From assembly GCA_963819785.1 (NCBI GenBank), contig CAWFXW010000028.1, positions 124,001 through 188,000 of the forward strand: a stretch of DNA of 64,000 bases, written 5' to 3'. Source of the DNA: Palsa-504 sp963819785 (GTDB lineage Bacteria; Actinomycetota; Actinomycetes; Streptosporangiales; Streptosporangiaceae). The stretch's first letter is position 1, and every line of letters starts with the position of its first letter. A program made the translations under genes and the position numbers. Below the pieces are notes generated by a model, which saw nothing but the letters and a program-made list of their open reading frames with translations, ran no database searches and was not told the origin of the DNA. Positions 8,919 through 17,583 of the stretch are shown piece after piece.

Positions 8919-10708
8919 CTACTGCTTTTCTGTGACGCCGGCGGAGTCGAAGGTGGCGACGTCGCGGAGGGCGCGGGCGGCGCTTTGGATCAGCGGGAGG
9001 GCGAGCAGGGCGCCGGTGCCCTCGCCGAGGCGCAGGCCCAGGTCCACGAGCGGGGGCAGCCCGAGATGCGAGAGGGCGATCGCGTGTCCGGGCTCGACGC
9101 TGCGGTGGCCGGCAAAGCAGGCCGCGGTCACGTCGGGGGCCAGGGCCGCCGCGGCCAGTGCGGCGGCGCCGGAGATGACCCCGTCCAGGATGACCGGGAC
9201 GCGCAGCGCGGCGGCGCCCAGGATGAACCCGGCCAGCGCGGCGTGCTCGAAGCCGCCGAACGCGGCCAGGACGCCTACCGGGTCGGCCGGGTCGGGATCG
9301 TGCAGGGCCAGACCACGGCAGACCACGTCGACCTTGCGGGCGTAGGTGGCGGCGTCGATGCCGGTGCCGCGACCGGTCGCCTCGGCCGGGTCAGCGCCGG
9401 TGAACGCGCAGATCAGCGCGGCCGACGCGGTGGTATTGGCGATCCCCATGTCCCCGGTGACCAGGCACCGGTTGCCCGCGGCGACCAGGTCGCGGGCGAT
9501 CTCCAGACCGACGGACAGCGCCGCGGTGGCCTGCTCGCGGGTCATCGCGGGTCCCTGGGTAAAGTCCGCGGTGCCCGGGGCGATCTTGCGGGGCAGCAGC
9601 CCGGGCACCGGTTCCAGCGACGCGGCCACCCCGACGTCGACCACGGTGACCTCGGCGCCGGCCTGAGCCGCGAACGCGTTGACCACCGCCCCGCCGGCCA
9701 GGAAGTTGGCCACCATCTGGGCCGTCACCTCCTGCGGCCAGGGGGTCACGCCCTGGGCGTGCACGCCATGGTCGGCGGCGAAGACCGCCACGCACGCGGG
9801 CTCCGGCAGCGGCGCGGGACAGACGCCGGCCAGGCCGGCCAGCCGCACGGACACCTCCTCGAGCACGCCGAGCGAACCTCGCGGCTTGGTCATCCGGTCC
9901 TGGCGTTCGGCGGCGGCGGTCATCGCCGCCGCGTCCGGCGGGGCGATCGCGGCGATCACGTCGGCGAGCGGGTCCACTGGTTCCTCTCCTGGCAGTCCGC
10001 GGCGCCCGAATTCCTCGGCGTGCACGGCCCACGACACCGGCCGACGGCGCGCCCACCCGGCCGTGGCGAGTTCCGGTTCGGACGCGAAGCCGGTCACGTA
10101 GCCCAGGCAAAGATAGGCGATCACCTCCAGGTGCGCGGGCAGCCCGAGGTGCGCGGCGAGTTCGCGCTCGTCGAAGAAGCTGACCCAGCCGACGCCGAGG
10201 CCTTCGGCCCGGGCGGCCAGCCACAGGTTGGCCACCGCGAGCACGCTGGAGAAGTCCGCGGTCTGGGGCTGGACGTGGCGGCCGAGGGTGTGCCGGCCGC
10301 CGCGCGTCCGGTCGCAGGTGACCACGATGTTGACCGGGGTGTCCAGGATCGACTCGATCTTCAGCCGGTCGAACGCGCGGGCCCGGGCGCCGGGCAGGCC
10401 GGCCGCGAACTCGTCGCGGTGCCTGCGGGCCAGGGCGGCGATCTGCTCCCGGCGGGCCCGGTCGGTGATCACGATGAAGTCCCAGGGCTGGGAGAAGCCC
10501 ACCGACGGCGCCTGGTGAGCGGCCGCCAGCATCCGCCGGAGCACGTCGGCGGGCACCGGATCGGGCAGGAAGCCCTGCCGGACGTCGCGGCGCTCGGCGA
10601 TCACCCGGTATACGGCCTCGCGTTGCGCATCAGGGAAGCGGTGCTCGGCCTGGTCGCGGTGGTCGGCCGGTCGCGGTGGTCGGCCGGGTCGACGTGCTCG
10701 TCAGGCAC
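8919..10708 (-). CDS. BluB-CobT fusion: 5,6-dimethylbenzimidazole synthase and NaMN:DMB phosphoribosyltransferase
   Basis: One polypeptide carries both lower-ligand steps of cobalamin synthesis. The N-terminal flavin domain (BluB: RRMLAAAHQAPSVGFSQPWDF, then GLGVGWVSFFDE) makes dimethylbenzimidazole from FMNH2. The C-terminal domain (CobT: DRMTKPRGSLGVLEE, then AVFAADHGVHAQGVT, GDMGIANTTASAAL and ATGRGTGID) transfers ribose phosphate to it. The natural start is probably GTG 10708, overlapping the cobH stop, but a perfect 17-bp tandem duplication at 10652-10685 shifts the frame. Deleting one copy restores VPDEHVDPADHRDQAEHRF leading into the conserved ERRDVRQGF. As sequenced, translation could only begin at the internal GTG 10604. 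Confidence 0.9.
10652..10685. repeat. Perfect 17-bp tandem duplication in the 5' end of bluB-cobT
   Basis: GGTCGCGGTGGTCGGCC occurs twice with no gap (10652-10668, 10669-10685). Seventeen is not a multiple of three, so the duplication breaks the frame between the expected GTG start at 10708 and the BluB domain. Removal of one unit gives a continuous reading frame. Confidence 0.9.
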
Positions 10709-11354
10709 GGGGTTTCTCCTCGGGGTCGTGGGCCAGCCGGAGCAGGGCCTCGAAGGCGGCGACCGCAACCGCCGGGCCGCCCTTCTCGGTTCGGTTGCTC
10801 AACGACGGCAGACCGCTGCGGCGCAGCGCGTCCTTGGCCTCCGCCGCACCGACGAATCCGACCGGCACGCCGATGACCAGGGCGGGTTGGACCTCCCGGG
10901 CCAGGATCTCGAACAGCGCGGCGGGCGCGCTGCCGACCAGCCAGACCGCGCCCGGCCCGACCTCGCTGAACGCCAGCCGGACCGCGGCCGCGCTGACCGT
11001 GATGTTCGCGGTGCGGGCCAGCCGGGCGGCCAGTGAGTCGCCGGCCTTGCAGGTCACCGGGTAGGCGGTAATGCCGGAGGCGACCGTGGGAGTGTCCGCG
11101 ACCACGGCGGCGGCGCGCCGCAGCGCGCCGATCCCGGCCGCCAGCGCGAGCTCGTCACAAACCAGGTCGGTCACGTAGTCGAAGTCCGCGGTGGCGTGGA
11201 TGACGTGCTCGGTGACCGCCCGGCTGAGCGTTGGCAGCCCGGTCAGGTCGAGGCGGGAGCGCAGGATGCGGTACGACTCGGCCAGGGCGGGATCGGAGCC
11301 GGGGTCGGCTCCCGGATGGGAGCTGGGGTCGGCGCCGGGGCGGGCAAACGTCAC
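10701..11354 (-). CDS. cobH: Precorrin-8X methylmutase
   Basis: A 217-residue CobH/CbiC enzyme that moves the C-11 methyl group of precorrin-8X to C-12, giving hydrogenobyrinate. The catalytic histidine region is seen as LSRAVTEHVIHATADFDY; TKAGDSL-like and SNRTEKGGPAVAVAA motifs follow. The first 25 residues are a Pro/Asp/Ser-rich extension (GADPSSHPGADPGSDP) that is not part of the fold. It is first of the coupled pair cobH then bluB-cobT, overlapping by eight bases. Confidence 0.92.
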   Translation of the reverse strand: MTFARPGADPSSHPGADPGSDPALAESYRILRSRLDLTGLPTLSRAVTEHVIHATADFDYVTDLVCDELALAAGIGALRRAAAVVADTPTVASGITAYPVTCKAGDSLAARLARTANITVSAAAVRLAFSEVGPGAVWLVGSAPAALFEILAREVQPALVIGVPVGFVGAAEAKDALRRSGLPSLSNRTEKGGPAVAVAAFEALLRLAHDPEEKPRA

Positions 11355-11410
11355 GGACCATACCTATCGTGCCACGGGGTCATCGGGCCAGCGAAGGGTG
11401 AAGCCGAGGC

Positions 11411-11521
11411 CGGGAGGGCGGGGTGGGGACGCGGGACGGGAGGGAACGGAACGGACGGGAGGGCGGGGTGGGGACGCGGGACGGGAGGGAGCGGAACGGC
11501 CGGGAGGGCGGGAGGGGGCGG
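11411..11521. repeat. 45-bp G-rich tandem repeat (2.4 copies)
   Basis: Two nearly identical 45-base units (11411-11455 and 11456-11500) plus the start of a third. They are almost pure purine on the + strand with many GGG/GGGG runs. The block lies just upstream of cobH, in the 400-base divergent spacer to the epimerase gene. Its complement could be read as a proline-rich repeat, but no gene start or domain supports coding. Confidence 0.75.
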
Positions 11522-11761
11522 GTACACTGGGCCGGGTTTGGACCGGGAGTGTGCCCGGGGCCGCCGTTTGCCAGCCATTCACCAGCAAACTCTCAGCGGG
11601 TCCGGGTAGCGTGAGCGAACGGAACCCGGTAGAAAGCCGGATGGCGATTCAAGCCGTCTGCGGCAGCCAAGACAGCACGCCCCCGGCTGCCTGCGTACCG
11701 GGCCCGCGCCCGGCGCGCGCACGACAACATGACATGAACTCACATGCTGAACGGAGCACGC

Positions 11762-12700
11762 ATGCCTGATCGTTCCCGCGTCGTGGTGACCGGCGGCGCC
11801 GGCTTCATCGGCCGCAGGGTGGTCCGCGCTCTGCTGGCCGAGGGGCACGAGGTGACCGTGGCCGACCTGCGGGCGTTCCCGGACCCGGCCCTGCGCCCGG
11901 CGATCCGCGAGGTGATCGGGGACCTGTGCGATCCCGGCGGCCCCGAGGCGGCGATCCAGCCGGACACCGACGTGATCATCCACCTGGCCGCCTTCACCTA
12001 CGTGCTGGCCTCGGTGAAGGATCCGGCCGGGACGTACCGCATCAACGTGGACGTTACGGCCCGGCTGCTCGAGCTGGCCCGCCAGAACGAGGTGGGGACC
12101 TTCCTGTTCGCGTCGACCAACGCAGTCACCGGAAATGTCGGCAGCGCGGTGATCTCCGAACAGACCGTGCTGCGCCCGCTCACCGCGTACGGCGCGACCA
12201 AGGCGGCGGCGGAGATGCTGCTGAGCAGCTACGTCAGTTCCTACGGCATCACCGGCGCGGCGCTGCGGTTCGCCAACGTCTACGGCCCGGGGATGGATCA
12301 GAAGGACAGCTTCGTCGCCAGGCTGATGCGCGCGGCGCGTGACGGCACCGGCGTCCAGGTCCGCGGGGACGGCACGATGCGCCGCGACGTGGTGCACGTG
12401 GACAACATCGTCCAGGGCATCATGCTGGCCTGGCGGGCTCGGCACACCGGCCCGCTGATCCTCGGCTCGGGCCGGACGGCCACGGTGAACGAGATGGTGG
12501 CCGCGGCCCGCCGGGCCACCGGCGCCCCGATCCCCGTGGAAAACGTGCCTGTCCCGCCGGGCGAGATGCCCGCCGTCGTGGTCGACATCTCGGCGGCGAA
12601 GGCGCTCGGCTACCAGCCCGTGTATGACCTCGAATCCGGCATGGCCACGGTCTGGCCGAACTTCGTCCCGAAGTCCCGGACGGAGGTGGTACCGGCATGA
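11762..12700 (+). CDS. NAD-dependent epimerase/dehydratase (sugar nucleotide)
   Basis: A 312-residue extended short-chain dehydrogenase. The Rossmann motif VTGGAGFIGRRVV is at the N terminus. Asp-rich cofactor loops, the catalytic Ser/Thr region (FLFASTNAVTG) and YGATKAAAEML (YxxxK) follow, and then the nucleotide-sugar-binding part (ANVYGPGMDQKD, then GDGTMRRDVVHVDNIVQG). The ATG at 11762 is chosen because GGAG lies six bases upstream; an in-frame ATG at 11744 has no such site. Likely a UDP/dTDP-sugar 4-epimerase or dehydratase. The four bases ATGA join it to the glycosyltransferase downstream. Confidence 0.88.
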   Translation: MPDRSRVVVTGGAGFIGRRVVRALLAEGHEVTVADLRAFPDPALRPAIREVIGDLCDPGGPEAAIQPDTDVIIHLAAFTYVLASVKDPAGTYRINVDVTARLLELARQNEVGTFLFASTNAVTGNVGSAVISEQTVLRPLTAYGATKAAAEMLLSSYVSSYGITGAALRFANVYGPGMDQKDSFVARLMRAARDGTGVQVRGDGTMRRDVVHVDNIVQGIMLAWRARHTGPLILGSGRTATVNEMVAAARRATGAPIPVENVPVPPGEMPAVVVDISAAKALGYQPVYDLESGMATVWPNFVPKSRTEVVPA

Positions 12701-13678
12701 CGACCTACTCCAACCCGCGCGACCAGGCCGTCGACGACGCGGCGGTGGCCGCGTTCGCGCAGTCCTACGGCGAGCGCGCCACCAGCTTGGCCCCGGTGGC
12801 GATCGTGATCGCGGCCTATAACGAGGCGGGCGCGATCGGCCCGGTGATCGAGGCGCTGCCCGCGGAGGTCTGCGGGCTGGCCACGGCGACCATCGTGGTC
12901 GCCGACGGCTGCGCCGACGGCACCGCCAAGGAGGCCATGACGGCTGGCGCGATGGTCGCCGACGTGCCGGTCAACCGGGGCCAGGGGGCCGCTCTGCGGC
13001 TCGGCTACCGGCTGGCCAGAGACGGCGGCGCGACCTACATCGTGACCACCGACGCCGACGGCCAGTACAACCCGGCCGAGATCGAGCGGGTGCTGGCGCC
13101 GATCGTGGCGGGCGAGGCGGACTTCGTGACCGGGTCCCGCCAGCTGGGCAGCCAGGAGACCAACGATCTCATCCGCCGCGCCGGGAGCCGGTTCTTCGCC
13201 CTCAGCCTCAGCATGCTCACCGGGCAGAAGATCAGCGACACGACGTTCGGGCTGCGGGCCATGCGGGCCGAGGTGACCGGCGCCGTGCGGCTGGAGCAGC
13301 CGCAGTACCAGGCGTCCGAGCTGCTGATCGGCGTCATCACCCACGGCTACAAGGTGGCCGAGGTGCCCGCCACCATTCACCGGCGGCAGATCGGGGAGAG
13401 CAAGAAGGGCCACAACCCGCTCTACGGGCTGCACCTGCCGGGCGTGAACAACCTGTTCTACGGGATGCGTTTCGCCCGGGTCATCTACGGCACGTGGTGG
13501 CGCGAGCGTCAGCGCTCGCGGCGGGGGCGGGACGGCGGGTCCTCGCCGTCCCGGAGCGCCCGCATCGGGCCGGTGGACTCCGCGGCGACGACGAAGGGCT
13601 CGGGCCCGGCGTCGGCGGAGGCGACCGCCTCTTCGGCGGCGGCGGGCCGGCTCCGGCGACCGCGCGAAGAGGACGTAG
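12697..13678 (+). CDS. Family 2 glycosyltransferase (polyprenyl-phosphate sugar transferase-like)
   Basis: A GT-A fold GT2 enzyme: VAIVIAAYNEAGAIGPVI, VVADGCADGTAKEA (diphosphonucleoside pocket), TDADGQYNPAEI (DxD site), then FVTGSRQLGS and ISDTTFGLRAM, as in dolichyl/polyprenyl-phosphate transferases. No transmembrane segment follows the catalytic part. As sequenced the frame runs on antisense through the GtrA gene. Removing one G at 13644-13646 gives a stop at 13676-13678, and the same correction restores the GtrA tail. The convergent GtrA protein would be its flippase partner; the sugar is not known. Confidence 0.85.
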
Positions 13679-14121
13679 TGGAAGAACACGAACCGGATCG
13701 CGAACGTGAACAGGTTGGCCCCGCCGTACACCGCGGCGAGGTACAGCGCGCGCTCGGTCCCGTGCAGGTGCCACCAGGTCGCCGGGTGGTAGCCGAGGTA
13801 CTTGTCGGCCAGTTCGAGGACGACGATGACGATCGCCGAGACCACGCAGAACGGCACGGTCTCCTTGAGCAGGTTCGGGCGGCCCTTCCGCTCCCACGCC
13901 CACCGGCTCAGCAGATAGCTGACCACCACGCCGGAGAACCAGCCGATCAGGGTGGCCTCGGTGGCGGACAGCCCCAGCGGCACGGCGCAGATCACGTAGA
14001 CGATCTCGCTGGTCGCGAACGCCGAGATGGCCGCGACCGCGAAGCGCCCGAACCGGATGCCGAGCGTGCTGCGGGCCTTACGGGTAAGCGTCTCGCCGAG
14101 CCGACTGGATGTGATCGCCAT
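13509..14121 (-). CDS. GtrA-like polyprenyl-phosphate-sugar flippase, frame broken at 3' end
   Basis: A four-helix GtrA/DPMS-type membrane protein. Residues 20-150 contain four hydrophobic helices (AAISAFATSEIVYVICAVPL, ATLIGWFSGVVVSYLLS, TVPFCVVSAIVIVVLELA, LYLAAVYGGANLFTFAIRFV). Such proteins translocate polyprenyl-phosphate sugars made by a GT2 partner, here the convergent neighbour. After FARSPEPA the frame breaks in a GCC run. Dropping one base at 13644-13646 gives a hydrophilic tail ending at TGA 13509, whereas without it the frame runs on for over 300 meaningless codons. Confidence 0.82.
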
Positions 14122-14356
14122 GTATGTCCTAGGTTAGCTAGCCGACCTAAACACGAGGAGCAGGTATACAGTACGGAAACCGCAGGCCGGGAAAAGCTAC
14201 CCTGGCAGGGCTGCCTTACTCGGGCCGCGCAATGCGACCTTAGAGGAGCGTGTTCAGCATCCGCACTCGTAGCACGTTACCGCCCCCGTGCGACCTGGCG
14301 CACAACGGCACGGGAAACTCACAGCAATCTGACCGAAGGAACACAGGAGCCGGAGC
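14122..14356. other. Divergent promoter region between gtrA-like and sqdB-like genes
   Basis: A 235-base spacer that must hold both the GtrA-like and the sulfoquinovose synthase promoters. Near the right end, CCGAAGGAACACAGGAGCCGG carries a ribosome site (AGGAG) about ten bases before ATG 14357. I see no strong inverted repeat. Confidence 0.5.
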
Positions 14357-15511
14357 ATGAAAATCTTGGTGTTGGGCGGGGACGGGTATCTCGGCTGGCC
14401 CACTGCACTGCACCTGTCGGAGGCGGGCCACGAGGTGGCCGTCGCCGACAACTTCGTCCGCAGGCACTATGACAACGAGCTCGGCGTCGAGTCCCTGGTA
14501 CCGATCGAGCCGCTGCAGAACCGCATCGCGGTGTGGCAGGAGCTGACCGGCAAGAAGATCGGGATGTACGTCGGCGACCTGACCGACGCGATCTTCACGT
14601 ACCACATCATCCGGGACTTCGAGCCCGAAGCCGTGGTGCACTTCGCCGAGCAGCGGGCCGCTCCGTACTCCATGATCGACCGGGCGCACGCGGTGTACAC
14701 CCAGCAGAACAACGTGGTCGGGAACCTGAACCTGCTGTTCGCGATCGCCGAGACCAACCCGGACATCCACCTGGTCAAGCTCGGCACGATGGGCGAGTAC
14801 GGCACGCCGAACATCGACATCGAAGAGGGCTGGCTGGACCTGGAGCACAACGGCCGGACCGACCGGGTGCTGTTCCCCAAGCGGCCGGGCTCGTTCTACC
14901 ACCTGTCCAAGGTGCACGACAGCCACAACATCGAGTTCGCGTGCCGGATCTGGGATCTGCGGGCCACCGACCTGAACCAGGGCGTCGTCTACGGCCAGCA
15001 GACCGCCGAGACGGCCATCGACGAGCGGCTGGCCACCCGGTTCGACTACGACGCGGTGTTCGGCACGGTGCTGAACCGCTTCGCCATCCAGGCGGTCATC
15101 GGGCACCCGCTGACCGTCTACGGCTCCGGCGGCCAGACCCGCGGCATGATCGACATCCGGGACACCGTCCGGTGCATCCAGCTGGCCTGCGAGAACCCGG
15201 CCAACCGCGGTGAGTTCCGGGTGTTCAACCAGATCACCGAGTGGATGTCGGTCAAGGACATCGCCGAGACCGTGGCGAACGCCTTCGCCGGCGACGTCGT
15301 CATCGAGAACGTGGACAACCCGCGGGTCGAGGCGCCGGAGCACTACTACAACGTCAAGCACACCGCGCTGATCGAACTCGGCCTGCAGCCGCACCTGCTG
15401 TCCGACACGCTGATCGAGTCGCTGTTCGACGTGACCAAGCAGTACGCCCACCGGGTCCGCGTGGAGGCGCTGCGGCCGACCGTGAAGTGGCGGTCCCCCA
15501 CGGCTGGCTAG
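14357..15511 (+). CDS. sqdB: UDP-sulfoquinovose synthase (SQD1/SqdB family)
   Basis: A 384-residue NAD-dependent enzyme that converts UDP-glucose and sulfite to UDP-sulfoquinovose, the head-group donor of sulfolipid. The match to plant SQD1 is visible over the whole length: LGGDGYLGWPTALHLS, LVPIEPLQNRI, VVHFAEQRAAPYSMID, VKLGTMGEYGTPNIDIEEG (catalytic Thr), SFYHLSKVHDSHNI (YxxxK), ATDLNQGVVYG, YGSGGQTRGMIDIRDTV, then FRVFNQITE and NPRVEAPEHYYNVKHT. No glycosyltransferase of the SqdX/SQD2 type is adjacent, so the acceptor may be a glycan handled by the neighbouring GT2/GtrA pair. That link is an inference. Confidence 0.93.
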   Translation: MKILVLGGDGYLGWPTALHLSEAGHEVAVADNFVRRHYDNELGVESLVPIEPLQNRIAVWQELTGKKIGMYVGDLTDAIFTYHIIRDFEPEAVVHFAEQRAAPYSMIDRAHAVYTQQNNVVGNLNLLFAIAETNPDIHLVKLGTMGEYGTPNIDIEEGWLDLEHNGRTDRVLFPKRPGSFYHLSKVHDSHNIEFACRIWDLRATDLNQGVVYGQQTAETAIDERLATRFDYDAVFGTVLNRFAIQAVIGHPLTVYGSGGQTRGMIDIRDTVRCIQLACENPANRGEFRVFNQITEWMSVKDIAETVANAFAGDVVIENVDNPRVEAPEHYYNVKHTALIELGLQPHLLSDTLIESLFDVTKQYAHRVRVEALRPTVKWRSPTAG

Positions 15512-15534
15512 AATACCGGTCCTTTCAATGGTGA

Positions 15535-15590
15535 ACCACGGCCCGTTCGGTAAAATGATCTTTAAATTCCGAACGGGCCGTGGTGCTTTT
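15535..15590. terminator. Perfect 16-bp hairpin with T-run after sqdB
   Basis: The arms 15535-15550 (ACCACGGCCCGTTCGG) and 15569-15584 pair perfectly around an AT-rich 18-base loop and are followed by GCTTTT. It is a strong intrinsic terminator for the sulfoquinovose synthase. It ends directly against ATG 15591 of the next gene, so it may also act as that gene's leader or operator. The left arm plus four flanking bases recurs at 2129-2148. Confidence 0.8.
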
Positions 15591-16400
15591 ATGGGGACCT
15601 GTATTTGCGCGACCTGTGGTAACCATTTCCCTGAGCCGTGCCCGGAGGTCTGCGCGGTGTGCGCGGACGAGCGGCAGTGGGTGCCGCCGGGCGGGCAGCG
15701 CTGGACCACGCTGGCCGAGCTGGCCGCGGCCGGGCACCGGTCCGACATCCGGGCGGTCGAGCCGGGGCTGACCGGGATCGGCGCGGCTCCGCTGGTGGCG
15801 ATCGGGCAGCGGTCGCTGCTGGTGTCTTCCGCTGCGGGGAACGTGCTGTGGGACCCGTCGGGGTTCATCGACGACGCGGCGGTGGACGCGGTGCGCTCGG
15901 CGGGCGGCCTGCGGTTCGTGACCGCCAGCCATCCGCACTTCTACGGCTGCATCGCCTCGTGGGCGCGGGAGTTCGGGGCCGAGATCGCGGTCCCGGCGGA
16001 CGACGCGGCCTGGCTGCGGGCTGGCGCCGACCTGCCGGTGCGGCTGTGGTCCGGGGTCCTGGAGATCCTGCCCGGGGTGACGCTGGTGCAGTGCGGCGGG
16101 CACTTCCCCGGCAGCGCGGTGCTGCACTGGGCGGCCGGGGCTGACGGGCGCGGGGTGCTGCTGTCCGGGGACACGATCTTCGTGACGCCGGGCGAGGACC
16201 GGGTGACGTTCGTCTGGTCGGCGCCGAACCGGCTGCCGCTGTCCGCGGCGGCGGTCCGGGGCGTGGTCGCGGCGGTGCAGCCGTTCGCGTTCGACCGGAT
16301 CTACGGCGGCTGGTGGGCCCCGGTGCTGAGGTCAGGCGCGTGGGAGATCGTGCGGAGTTCGGCGCTGCGGTACATCGAGCACCTGGAGGGGCTGGCCTAA
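15591..16400 (+). CDS. MBL-fold hydrolase with N-terminal cysteine-rich segment
   Basis: A 269-residue metallo-beta-lactamase-fold protein. The first 35 residues contain a Cys cluster (CICATCGNHF, then CPEVCAVCADE) that resembles a zinc ribbon. The MBL part has FVTASHPHFYG in place of HxHxDH, then GGHFPGSAVLHW and LLSGDTIFV. The classic HxHxDH motif is degenerate (SHPHFYG), seen in a known subgroup of MBL-like proteins. ATG 15591 directly follows a terminator hairpin and has no ribosome site; a longer in-frame start at 15528 would read through the hairpin. Substrate unknown. Confidence 0.82.
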   Translation: MGTCICATCGNHFPEPCPEVCAVCADERQWVPPGGQRWTTLAELAAAGHRSDIRAVEPGLTGIGAAPLVAIGQRSLLVSSAAGNVLWDPSGFIDDAAVDAVRSAGGLRFVTASHPHFYGCIASWAREFGAEIAVPADDAAWLRAGADLPVRLWSGVLEILPGVTLVQCGGHFPGSAVLHWAAGADGRGVLLSGDTIFVTPGEDRVTFVWSAPNRLPLSAAAVRGVVAAVQPFAFDRIYGGWWAPVLRSGAWEIVRSSALRYIEHLEGLA

Positions 16401-16676
16401 GGCGCCCAGGCGGAGGGTCCAGGCGTCGGTGCCGGCGTCGCGGCGCAGTTCGTAGACACCCGCGGTCATGCCCTGGCCCGGTGACGCCTCGACCCGCCAG
16501 AACTCCAGCTCGGGCTGGCCGGGCTCGGCCTCGGGATCCTGCCACCACTCCCGGTTGATGACCCAGTGCTCGAGGATGGCGTGGACGGTGTACAGCCGCC
16601 CGTGCCACACGAACCTGGCGGGCCGGCCGTCGTCGCGGGCCTGGACGTTGACCGGCTCGCCGTACACAGTGTTCAC
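16332..16676 (-). CDS. DUF6504 family protein
   Basis: A 114-residue protein with the DUF6504 core: VYGEPVNVQARDDGRPARFVWHGRLYTVHAILEHWVI followed by REWW and an Arg-rich end. The domain is known as a stand-alone protein and near or inside actinobacterial ImuB/Y-family polymerase proteins; no such gene is nearby here. GTG 16676 is chosen because GGAGG lies eight bases upstream. The 3' end overlaps the convergent MBL gene by 69 bases. Confidence 0.72.
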   Translation of the reverse strand: MNTVYGEPVNVQARDDGRPARFVWHGRLYTVHAILEHWVINREWWQDPEAEPGQPELEFWRVEASPGQGMTAGVYELRRDAGTDAWTLRLGALGQPLQVLDVPQRRTPHDLPRA

Positions 16677-16956
16677 CCACTCGCCTCCGGGCCGCTTTGA
16701 GGCACCGTCTTCCCTCGTCGCTCCTCCGTCGCTCCTCGGTCCAGACGGCGCCGCGGCCCTTTGGCTCGCGGGAGGAGGCATGCGGTGCCGTCTGTGTCTC
16801 GCCGCTATCGACGAGTCAGTTCCGGCACCGCTTCTCGAATATATGTTCAATCGAACTAGTATGCAAATAATCTTTTTCATCTGAGCTGCGAATACTCAGA
16901 AATGTCAGTGCTGCCCGGCATAGTGGAGGTAGTCCGGCCATCCCGAGGGAGGCATC

Positions 16957-17442
16957 ATGTGCTGGATCTGTGACCATCCGGGCGCCACCGAGCGCGACTA
17001 CACCGAGCACATGCGGCGGCTGATCACCGCCCACGGCTGGGCCGTGCAGGGGGTGGAGCGAGACGGCATCCACCCGCCGTGGGCCTACACCGTCGGGCTC
17101 ACCTCGCACCGGCGCCCCGAGCTCGTCATCACCGGGATGGGCCTGACCCGGGCCACCTCCGTGCTCAACGGGGTGGCCGCGCACCTGCTGCACGCGGACG
17201 AGCCGGAGCCGGGGACGCAGACGGTGCTGCGCGACGGGCCGCTGGTCGAGATCGTCAGGGTGGCCGTGCCCTGGGCACACCTGAACCTGGCGGTCGAACT
17301 GTACGGCAACCGGGTCCGCGGCCTGCAGCTTGTGCACGCGGACAGGCGCGGGATCTGGCCTTGGGAGCGTGCATACCAGGGGGTCCGCGGCGGGCAGCCG
17401 ATCCTGGGCCGCCGGGCTCAATCGCGCCTCAATCACGACTGA
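16957..17442 (+). CDS. DUF4262 domain-containing protein
   Basis: A 161-residue cytosolic protein with the DUF4262 pattern: HGWAVQGVERDGIHPPWAYTVGLT near residue 30, RPELVITGM, and GLQLVHADRRGIWPWE near the C terminus. The N-terminal MCWICDHPGAT is typical of actinobacterial members. GGGAGGCATC precedes the ATG. The function of the family is not established. Confidence 0.82.
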   Translation: MCWICDHPGATERDYTEHMRRLITAHGWAVQGVERDGIHPPWAYTVGLTSHRRPELVITGMGLTRATSVLNGVAAHLLHADEPEPGTQTVLRDGPLVEIVRVAVPWAHLNLAVELYGNRVRGLQLVHADRRGIWPWERAYQGVRGGQPILGRRAQSRLNHD

Positions 17443-17583
17443 GGACCGTGCTGGCAGGCTCAGGCGTGGGTGGGAAGTTGGGGGTGGGCCTCGTGCCGGT
17501 CTCGGGGGAGCCGGCGCGAGGCAGCTAAGAGGACTGGGGACGCGGAGGGCTGGCAGCGGGGGCAGGGGGCCCAGGGGTCGAGG

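Noticed and set aside
8631..11036. Plus-strand open frame of about 800 codons opposite bluB-cobT
   Set aside because: It is antisense to a strongly conserved fusion enzyme and shows no domain of its own.
12610..14121. A 500-codon minus-strand gene covering GtrA and the glycosyltransferase
   Set aside because: Only the first 160 codons resemble a protein; the rest is the antisense of the GT2 gene, kept open by high GC and one indel.
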